From Zarea fungicola (taxonomy: Eukaryota > Ascomycota > Sordariomycetes > Hypocreales > Cordycipitaceae): 14,179 nucleotides of DNA. Position numbers and translations under genes: made by a program. The stretch covers positions 1-14,179 of the forward strand of contig FWCC01000545.1 in NCBI GenBank assembly GCA_900169235.1, read 5' to 3'. A model generated the notes under the pieces. That model was not told the DNA's origin and did no database searches. It saw nothing but the letters and a program-made list of their open reading frames with translations. Shown here piece by piece: positions 1 through 7,188 of this stretch (within the stretch, counting starts at the first letter, position 1; each line of letters starts with the position of its first letter).

Positions 1-278
1 ACTTTCGCCTCATACCCAGTAAGACAGGTAGTGATCGTGGTGTTTCTGAAATCGACTTTCGTCAAAGTCAAGGTCGTCTCATCGTCATGCTACAAAATCT
101 CATCCCCATACATACACCACCGCTGGCCGGTTGCTTCCTTGTCTTCTTCTACTTTGACTTTGGCTTTTACGGACACATTTTTCTACTCATCCTTGAAAAA
201 AAAAAGAATAGCGACAAGTTCCTCAGCTACTTCCCTTTCCAAAACCTCCCCTAACCCTTCATCTTTGTTAACCCCGCC

Positions 279-383
279 ATGGGCCATTCCCCTCCGTCTC
301 TTGACCGTCCCGCCGCCACGTTTCAACACGCACGCCATTCTGCCCCCAAAAAGGAAAGAAAAAAAAAAAGGCTCTCTCCCTAA
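279..383 (+). CDS. Candidate 34-codon small ORF, unrecognised
   Basis: The ATG at 279-281 has G at -3 and G at +4 in the context CCCGCCATGGG, close to an ideal Kozak site, and the frame runs 34 codons to TAA. The predicted peptide is basic at its C-terminus (a run of K and R from the A-rich tract at 353-370) and matches no family I know. It follows a pyrimidine-rich tract of the kind seen upstream of fungal start sites, and precedes an intron-like segment on the same strand. It could equally be a chance ORF in a biased region or a uORF of an unseen transcript. Function unknown. Confidence 0.15.
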   Translation: MGHSPPSLDRPAATFQHARHSAPKKERKKKRLSP

Positions 384-480
384 TATATAGTAGTTAATAC
401 TCAATTCTCATCCCCCCCTTCTCACGGCTATTTGCACCGAGGATACCCCTGAATTTCAGTCTACTTTGCATTGAGCATCG

Positions 481-699
481 GTAAGTGTACTGTACCTTGC
501 ATGATGATCCCCCTGGCCGAACCCCCCCCGCCCCTATCATACTGTCCAATTAGTCAATCATCAGGCATACCATGGCCCCAAACCTCAACTCTGAAACAGA
601 AAGCTTTCTGTAAACGGTCCACGACCACCCCCCCCTTTTTCTGCTCTTTATTTGCTTCTTTCCTGTATCTAATCAACTGAATTTTTTTTTTTGGCGCAG
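481..699 (+). other. Candidate spliceosomal intron without a known gene
   Basis: The plus strand shows donor GTAAGT at 481, a branch-like CTAATC followed by CAACTGA at about 669-679, a T-rich tract at 682-692 and acceptor CAG at 697-699. Order and spacing fit a fungal intron of 219 nt. No recognisable coding exon flanks it, so it may belong to a noncoding transcript, to a UTR of a gene left of the window, or be a chance match. Confidence 0.25.
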
Positions 700-854
700 G
701 GCCATTGGAATAATTAAAGAACTACGGCCGTAAACAGTAGACATGAAATGAAACGCCTTGGATTCTACTTCTAGTAATCCTCACGGACCGATCCGGGCCC
801 GAATTCCGGCAGACGCCGGCGGCAAAACACATGTATGTGTGTATATAAAATCAA

Positions 855-860
855 AATAAA
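855..860 (+). terminator. Possible plus-strand poly(A) signal
   Basis: AATAAA lies in an A/T-rich stretch about 155 nt after the candidate intron acceptor. Fungal poly(A) signals are degenerate, so this is weak evidence alone; it counts mainly because it is in line with the other plus-strand signals at 279-699. Confidence 0.15.
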
Positions 861-1243
861 TCACTAGAAGCCTATTCGTTTTAAGAGATGAGGAAAAAAA
901 AAGGGTTACTTCATCCTAATTGCCACTTGCACAGAAAAAACAGAAAAAACTAAAATGCCCAGATGCTGGTATTCTGTCTGTTGCACGCACAAAGGCTTTG
1001 ACGTTACATGATGGCCAAAATTTAACAACTCGAAAAAGAAAGAAAAATAATAATAATTGTTCCCTTGTAGTTCCCAAATATCCATTCAACGCCGTCTTTG
1101 GATTTTTATCAATTGTAGGTTTGTTTTGCTTAGTCCCATAATGCATTTCCGTTCATCTCATTTGACATGCTCGCTATTCCATGAAACCCCAGCTTTGTTT
1201 TTGCCCCTTTCGGGGCCTTTCGGCGTCTTTTTGCGTGTGCAAC

Positions 1244-4085
1244 TTATTTGGCATGCTTCTTGAACGCCAGCAGATCGGCCAGTGTGCCCAGTGGGCAGCC
1301 ATGCTTGAGGAAATCATGAGCAAGCAGCTCATCCGCCGACGCACGGCTCTTGACATCCACGCACAGACAGACAGACAGGAAGGCCTTGAGCTCCTTGCTC
1401 AGCTTCTCCGGCTTCTTGAGGCGGGGCGTGCCGTTGGTGGCGATGAGATACAGAGCCTTGAGGGGCTCCTCGTTGAGGTAGGGTGGCTCGGACTCAATCA
1501 TCTCAATCGCCATAATACCGAGAGACCAAATATCCACCTTGGGCCCGTACTCCTTTTGCTTGACAACTTCGGGCGCCATCCAGTACGGCGTGCCGACCAT
1601 GGTTGCACGCTTCGACTTGGCATCTGTGAGCTTGGCGCAGAAACCGAAATCAGCTGTTCCTTGTTAGTCCGGGGCTCTTTGCAGGCTTTGAATGAAGCGA
1701 CGTACTAATCTTGACATTGCCACGGGCATCCAAGAGAACATTGTCACTCTTGATATCACGATGGATAATATTTTGTCTATGAAGATGCTGGAGACCACGG
1801 CAAGTCTGTTCCTTGTTAGAAAAATCACCTGCTGTCGCGGTCGACATGTGTATAATTTCTTACCTCGTGGCAGATGGTGGCAATCTGCTCCTCAGAGATG
1901 GAAGGGTTGTTGTCAATGACATCAGTCAATGCACCACCCTCCATAAACTCCATGACGACCCAGAGCTCCGTGTTGTTGTTGCGTAGAAAGGCGTCGAGAA
2001 AGTTGACAATGTTCTTGTGCCGGCTGTCCTTCATGACCATGATTTCGTTGACAATCAGCTCCTTGCGAGGCTGGTGGGCGAGATCCATCTGCTTAATGGC
2101 CACCTGAGCTCTGGGACCCTGCTGGCGCAGGACCTCGCGCGCGATGCCAACAGCAGTCTCCTTAATCTTGGCGACATAGACGGAACCTGAGGCACCCTGA
2201 CCAATCTTCTTTTGCTTCGAGTACGACAGGTTGGGGTCTTCCTTGGAGACGGCCTCCTTGAGCTTGGCCATGACCTCATTCTCGGACATGGTCGACATGC
2301 GGACATCCTGCTTCTTCTCGGCGGGCTTGGAGAGGGCTGCCTCAGCAGCCTTGACGGAGTCGTTGGCAGGCTGGGAAGGCTTGGGTGCTACGTTGAGAGG
2401 CTTGACGGGCGCAGGCAAGCGAGAAGTACCCTGGCTCTGCCCTTGACCCTGAGGAGGTCGCTGCTGGCCTTGCTGGGCGCCATTCTGGTAGCGGGAGCTC
2501 TGGCTAGAGGGGCCGTTTTGTCGAGGGGCCTGGCCATTCGGGTTGCGGCTGGAGCTTTGTGGGTTGACTGGAGGTCGCGAGGAGCCGCTCGAAGGAGGGG
2601 CGGGCGCAGGTCTCTGCGCTTGGAGTTGAGGGTTCTGTGAGCCCTTGGGAGCTGGAGGTGCAGCTCTGGTGGGGTTAAATCGTTCGGATTGGTCGCGCGC
2701 GGGGTCAGAAGCATAGCCTCCACCGATTTCTTGCCGAGCAAGCGGTGTCTTGTGCTGGGGTATAGATGCGTTGTACTCTGCCAACTCACGGCGTTCTTGC
2801 TCTAGTTGCTTCTTGCGTTGTTCCTCCTTCATGGCATTTTCCATCTGCTGCCGCTGCTGCTGAGCTTGCTGCTGCTGGGCTTGCTGCTGCTGCTGCTGCT
2901 GCTGTTGTTGCGCTTGCTGCTGTAGTTGCTGCTGCTCAGCCTGTCGCGCGCCATTCATGCCAGACTGTGAAGATGATACGCTGTAACCGGAGCCATGGGG
3001 CGTCGGGGGCGCGGGGCGCGGAGGGGCGATACCGGCGCCACCATAGCCGAGCTGTTTCTGGCCTTGTGAGCCTGGGGGAGGAGTGGGAGTGAGGGAGGAG
3101 TACTGGTTGGGGTTCTCGGCGCGCTTAGCAAGGTCAGTATAGAAATCAAGGACTTCAAAGACGGCTTGGGGGTTGCGGTAGTAGTCTTCCTTGGTAATGG
3201 CGGAGGAGTTGAGCAGCTTGGACCACTCTGGAGGCAGGCCGGTAAACTGGCCGGTCTGGGAGTCGAAACCGACGTGGATGGCGTGGGAGAAATTTGTGGG
3301 ATTGCTGACACCGCCCATGTTGGGGGATGCGCCGTAGATGAGGTCGATCCACTCGTAGAGCTCGTCGTCGGACTTGACCTTGATCTGGAGCGTCTTGGTG
3401 TGGCCGTCATCGTCACCAGGACTGTTGGAGGCGGAGTCGTTTCGGCGCTTAACTTCAAAGATGATGCCATTCGTCTCCACGCGACCGACATTGAGTACGT
3501 CCTTGAGGTAGATTGTGTATGAAACTTTGCCACCTTCGGCCTTGTGAAAGTCTAGAGATTCTTTGCGCAGAATGAGAAACTTTTGTTTCCAGGGCTGGAT
3601 GAAGTTTTTGGATTCCTTGACAGAGGCCCAGCCTTCCTTCTTGATGGCCACACCGCCCATGCCGTCGGCAGGGTTGGTCTGTTGGCGCGCAATGGGCAGA
3701 GATATGGTAGAGCCCGAGTATGTTGAAGTAGCGGTGCCGGGGATCGGTGAGATGGCCATGTTGGCCATGCTACCAGGCAGGTTATTTGTGTTTGGCATGA
3801 GGTTGAGCCTTGGTCTGTCGGTCGGCGGGCGCGGGGCGGGGCCCGGGTTCATGAACTGGCCCGATGAATATACGCTGTTGTAGGGGCAAGAGAGTGTCAG
3901 CGACATGGCCCATTCTACAACGCAGAAGGGGCAGGCAAAGCACAACGCGCATGAATGGGGCTTAAATGTAAATGATCAAGACGAGAGTGACGCCAAGCGG
4001 TTTGTTGCATGAGAGCGGGCAAGGAGGTGAACGGCGGCGGGGAGAGAGGGGAATGGGAAGCCGAGACATACCTGTTTTGCGACAT
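1244..4085 (-). CDS. CLA4: PAK-family Ser/Thr kinase Cla4 (Chm1-type)
   Basis: Exons on the minus strand are 4085-4072, 3874-1864, 1805-1706 and 1653-1244 (2535 nt, 844 aa). Introns are 197, 58 and 52 nt, all GT-AG, with branch sites CTGAC, CTAAC and CTAAC. The protein starts [14 protein letters not shown] domain lies at about 80-190 and a CRIB motif at 195-209 ([15 protein letters not shown]), the hallmarks of Cla4 rather than Ste20. A Q-rich segment follows at about 316-348, then a Pro/Ser/Gln-rich linker. The kinase domain spans about 558-830: Gly loop IGQGASGSV at 562-570, Lys599, catalytic HRDIKSDN at 690-697, DFG at 710-712, and activation-loop Thr726 in [15 protein letters not shown]. 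All catalytic residues are present. Known role of the family: effector of Cdc42/Rac at cortical sites, acting in septins, cytokinesis and hyphal polarity. The kinase and CRIB assignment is direct; the role is from homologues. Confidence 0.97.
2845..2942 (-). repeat. CAG/CAA repeat coding for poly-Q in Cla4
   Basis: The coding (minus) strand has an interrupted CAG/CAA tract, including a pure run of seven CAG at about 2883-2904. It encodes the Gln-rich residues around 318-348 between the CRIB and kinase domains. A basic, charged coiled-coil-like stretch (about 350-373) follows directly. Trinucleotide tracts like this are usually length-polymorphic among strains. Confidence 0.85.
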
Positions 4086-4940
4086 TTTGAATTAGATTTA
4101 GAATTATGAAAGCAAGGCTGTATCACGTATCCAGCTGTCTAACTGCGCAGCGAGCAATTAAGAACAAGAAAGAGGCTCGTCCGGCTGGATTCGGAAGGGG
4201 CTTTTGTCGAAGCTCGCCAGGATTGGCAACGGTCGTGGCGCACGAAACAAGCACAAAGTTGCAAGCCAAATAAATTTGGCCAACCGTCTGGCGCCAATGT
4301 ACCACAGAGAGAGAGGACGGACGCGACGGAGGGTCGGACGGGGGCGTCGGGCGGAGGAGAGACGATGGGAGGTAGCGGCTGAATAGGCGCAACAACGACC
4401 AACAAGAAATGAGGCCAAGACGTCGCCCAGAAATAAAAAATAAAAAAAATAAAAAATAAAGTCGCTACGTGCTGTGCAAAGTAAAGAAAAGAGAGAACCC
4501 AAGACCGATTCAACAGCGTAGTTGGAGTGGACACATGCGGTAAGGAGAGAGAGGCGGTCTGCTTGTGGTTGATTGAACGGTGGCGGAAATGAAGAGGAGA
4601 GGCGAAGAGCGGGGGGGGTGCGAGAGGTTGCAGGCAACGTGGTGGTGGAAAGCTTCGCCGGGGGGGGAGCAAGATGAAGACAATGTCGACGAGGGTTGCC
4701 GTATGCACAGGTCGGTTGGGGAAGACGACGACAAGAAGAAAAAGGACCAGAACAATCAGCGAGACAATGACAAAGGTTCGAAGGAGACGAACCAGCGGCA
4801 CTGTAACTTGTGGTGGTGGTGGTGATGGATGATGGTGGGATGAGGTTGACGTTGGTTGACGGCTATGGCGGAGGACGAGGGTGGTGGTGGTGGGATTCCC
4901 AAAACCAGGCGGCGGGCGGCTGCAAGAGCCAGTCATTGAG
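4086..4940 (-). promoter_or_regulatory. Pyrimidine-rich leader/proximal promoter of CLA4
   Basis: On the CLA4 coding strand this segment is strongly C/T-rich, with T-tracts interrupted by A at about 4434-4461 and CCA repeats at about 4812-4832 and 4880-4892. This is typical of fungal core promoters and 5' leaders. Because such sequence rarely forms stop codons, a 265-codon frame (4936 to 4139) and an overlapping 159-codon frame (4637 to 4158) are both open; I do not annotate either as a gene. The transcription start cannot be located from sequence alone. Confidence 0.5.
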
Positions 4941-4960
4941 AGCCTCAGTGCCTGTAGCCT

Positions 4961-4996
4961 CCGTTACTGTTACTAACGGTACGTAGCTGGTACCAG
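4961..4996. repeat. Inverted repeat plus KpnI-type palindrome
   Basis: CCGTTA at 4961-4966 and TAACGG at 4974-4979 form a 6-bp inverted repeat with a 7-nt spacer. Seven bases further is the perfect 10-bp palindrome CTGGTACCAG (4987-4996). The location is upstream of the CLA4 leader. Function is unknown; palindromes of this size can bind dimeric zinc-cluster factors, but nothing identifies one here. Confidence 0.4.
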
Positions 4997-5069
4997 TTAA
5001 GGCAGACTTGGTGGCCGAATGTGGGCTTCCGGGGGGGACTGCTAGTCAGCGGGTGCTGCCTCTTTTGTT

Positions 5070-5210
5070 AGGGGACTTTTTGACACCTCCCCTACTTCCC
5101 CTCCCCTAACATCCCCTGTCCCATGTCCTTGTCCCCTGTCCCATGTCCCCTGTTTCCCGTCTGGCCCGCCTGGCACCCAACCACCATTAACACTTAATAG
5201 GTGGGAGGGG
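5070..5210. promoter_or_regulatory. CCCCT/AGGGG (STRE-like) cluster upstream of CLA4
   Basis: Eight CCCCT or AGGGG pentamers lie in 141 bp: AGGGG at 5070 and 5206, and CCCCT at 5089, 5098, 5103, 5113, 5133 and 5147. CCCCT/AGGGG is the stress response element read by Msn2/4-type C2H2 factors (Seb1/MsnA in filamentous fungi). The block is about 1.0-1.1 kb upstream of the CLA4 ATG. Part of the density comes from a tandem repeat and C-rich composition, so regulatory function is only inferred. Confidence 0.35.
5112..5151. repeat. 20-bp direct tandem repeat, two copies
   Basis: Two adjacent 20-bp units share their first 17 bases, TCCCCTGTCCCATGTCC, at 5112-5128 and 5132-5148. A partial third copy (CCCCTGT) follows at the end. 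It is a short minisatellite in the CLA4 upstream region. Confidence 0.85.
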
Positions 5211-5386
5211 CTTCGCTCCCTGGGGGGTTTGGCCCCGGGTGGTTCATGACACTACCCAGGTCCCCGCCAGGGCGACAGCGGGTTTGCGCGCGCGTGGGAA
5301 ACAAGATTGAGATGGGCAAGGCTGGTAGCCAAGGGAGACTGAAACGTCCTACTTTTTACGTTGCTTTAGGTTTCTTTCTTTTACTC

Positions 5387-5404
5387 TTTTTTTTTTTTTT
5401 TTTT
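5387..5404 (+). repeat. T18 homopolymer run
   Basis: Eighteen consecutive T on the plus strand, read as A18 on the minus strand. It lies about 300 bases downstream, on the minus strand, of the tRNA-like segment at 5703-5780, so it could be the tail of a SINE-like insertion. It could also be an ordinary promoter T-tract. Confidence 0.9.
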
Positions 5405-5702
5405 GGGGGCACAAACAAGTTGGCAAGGCAAGACAGAAATTTCTCAATTTATCTGATGGATGCCCTGGGCGACTGCCCTCATGCAAATGCTTTCAGCGCT
5501 ACCCTCTTTTCCATTCAGCTCCTGCGCTTTGGCGCGCGAGAACCACCAATTGCACCGCACCCACTGATGGGTAATCCGTAACGTACCAGTAACTTACCCT
5601 TTGTGCCATTAGCATACTGTGGTACTACATAGAGGTACATGGATTAAGTAAGGCCAACTACCGAGTACATGAACGGCTTGACCTCCGAAATGGGCAGCCA
5701 AG

Positions 5703-5780
5703 AAAGTGGTGTCATGGGCGGGGATCGAGCCTCTACCTGGGTACCAGTATGCGCTCTGTTCCCCTCATTCCCGCTATTCT
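5703..5780 (-). pseudogene. Possible degenerate tRNA or SINE head
   Basis: The minus strand carries a B-box-like GGCTCGATCCC (5721-5731; consensus GGTTCRANNCC, one mismatch). Forty-five bases upstream is TAGC followed by a GGGG-containing loop and AGAGCGC, resembling a tRNA D-arm and A box at canonical spacing. Downstream come seven acceptor-like bases, A and CCA. The anticodon arm is not normal (CTGG/CCAG around a 3-nt loop), the T-stem has only two good pairs, and the 5' acceptor strand does not pair with the 3' strand. It is not a functional tRNA; relic or coincidence remain open. Confidence 0.25.
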
Positions 5781-6474
5781 CATGGGTTTGAAATTAAAAC
5801 AATGTTTCGGCTTAACAAACAAGTCCCCTCAAAGCCAACACGACCAGCGGCGGGGCATTTCCATTCATCATCCACCCTGAGCCAACTTGATAACAGCCAA
5901 CTACCTTGTTAGCAGCAACAACTCTCTTCCCCGTTAGGTTCATGCCATCTGCCGTCATGGTAGTATTAGTTTAGTGCGTTTTGCCGCATCTCAATCGCCG
6001 GGCCGCTATTCTAGCGCCAACTTCCAATGGGTTGCCAAAAAATATCCAGTATCGCAGTGCTGATCAACGATGGAGAGTCATGCGGCAATCTCCTTCTTTG
6101 TAGCATTTGTCCCCGATGGACTACTATGCTGCCAAAGCCGCTTACCCCGAGCACCCCGATTCGCCACAGTGCCCCAAATCCGCACGAGCTCGGGTGTGCT
6201 GCCTTTTTGATTACAGAAACAATGCTCTTCTAGATCCTTCTCACTTCCCTACCAAGGAAGCCGTGGGACAAAACGCTCATCATGAAACATGTCATCTTGT
6301 GCTTTGATATCTTTTGAGAATGTGAACCCCCCCCCTGCAGGCCACATGTCAACTTGGCGGGGCTTGACACCTGCTGTCTTTGATGTTCAAACAACCGGCC
6401 TCCCCATACGTAGTTACACATCTGTGCAAGTTGGTTTGTTTGTTGCAGCCTTGTTTTTCAGATGTGTACGTTTC

Positions 6475-6492
6475 AAAAAAAAAAAAAAAAAA
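6475..6492 (+). repeat. A18 homopolymer run
   Basis: Eighteen consecutive A, then GG and eight more A. It lies in intergenic sequence between the CLA4 upstream region and the GRS1 3' flank. No retroposed gene sequence is recognisable upstream of it. Confidence 0.9.
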
Positions 6493-7188
6493 GGAAAAAA
6501 AAGGCGGGCTGATCATTCTTCAGCAAAAATAAGCCCAAGCCTCACACATCATCTTAGCATCGTGGCGCCTTGGCAAGCCACTCAGATACCATGCCCATTG
6601 TTGCAGATTACTGGCATATAATATAATTCTTACTCATCTGAGAGTCCATGTAATCAACGTAACGAACAAGAAATAATTTCTGTTATATAGAAATAAATGA
6701 GCCAGTTTTTATTTTGCTGATTTGCAACAACGGATACACCGGACGCCAAACAAAGATCTGACGGGAAGGGGGGAGGGGTTGCCTTTTTTTTTTTTTTAAA
6801 GCTGTTTCACAATTGCTCCAGGTCCGACGACCGCCGTCGCACACATCTCTGACAATCTCGCCAGTCCAAACACACTTTGCAATGCCTAATGAATATTATA
6901 TGGGCTTGCTCGAAATAAATGTCCTAAAGAAGTAAACTGAGAAACATAAACGGCCATAAATACTATTACGTCCGTTAGTACCTTCAATTGACCGTTATAG
7001 TCATGGCCCTAACTGAATTCCTTGACTCCCCCGACGTCAGTCAACATGTGAAACACATTGAAACATTTTCACTCATGAATCATGCCTCGTATTCCACTCG
7101 TTCAAGTTTACTTCATTCATCATATATTTGAATCTAAAAAAACTTTTCCTCCCTCAACGATATACACACACATGACAATGCACGAAAT

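Larger units (their letters stand above)
1..1243. other. Intergenic flank downstream of CLA4
   Basis: No convincing protein gene is seen here. The first 700 bases have a pyrimidine-rich plus strand (many CCTT/CCCC tracts), and this composition keeps several frames open by chance. The part next to CLA4 (about 1000-1243) should hold its 3' UTR on the minus strand; no canonical minus-strand AATAAA was found there. On the plus strand are a short ORF with a strong Kozak context (279-383), an intron-like segment (481-699) and an AATAAA (855-860), described separately. A GC-rich stretch at about 785-830 contains nested short palindromes (GGGCCC, GAATTC, CCGGC...GCCGG). Confidence 0.6.
4997..7188. 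other. Intergenic region between CLA4 and GRS1
   Basis: About 2.2 kb between the CLA4 upstream elements and the GRS1 stop codon. Apart from the elements listed separately, I see no ORF with recognisable protein sequence on either strand; the longest frames encode low-complexity or random-looking peptides. It contains T18 (5387-5404), A18 (6475-6492), a T15 run near 6785-6799, and an AT-rich stretch from 6600 to 7190. The latter should hold the GRS1 3' UTR; a minus-strand AATAAA occurs at 6710-6715, about 475 nt past the stop codon. Confidence 0.6.

Noticed and set aside
31..390. Open plus-strand frame of 119 codons at the left edge
   Set aside because: It does not begin with ATG, is biased to Ser/Thr/Pro/Leu as expected of pyrimidine-rich DNA, and shows no family feature.
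785..830. Cluster of GATCC, GGGCCC and GAATTC resembling a cloning polylinker
   Set aside because: Flanking sequence looks like ordinary fungal intergenic DNA, no longer vector-like stretch is present, and short palindromes in a GC-rich patch explain it.
2212..2640. 142-codon frame antisense to CLA4, and similar frames antisense to GRS1 (8114-8569)
   Set aside because: They mirror GC-rich codon bias of the real genes on the other strand; the sense proteins are fully explained by known families.
4781..4790. GGTTCGAAGG as a tRNA B box
   Set aside because: It lacks the trailing CC of the B box and has no A box or cloverleaf around it.
5201..5581. 126-codon plus-strand frame upstream of CLA4
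   Set aside because: It runs through the T18 homopolymer, giving poly-Phe, and has no recognisable domain.
6027..6621. Several short plus-strand frames between CLA4 and GRS1
   Set aside because: All are below 115 codons, overlap each other, one crosses the A18 run, and none has family features or a linked splice model.
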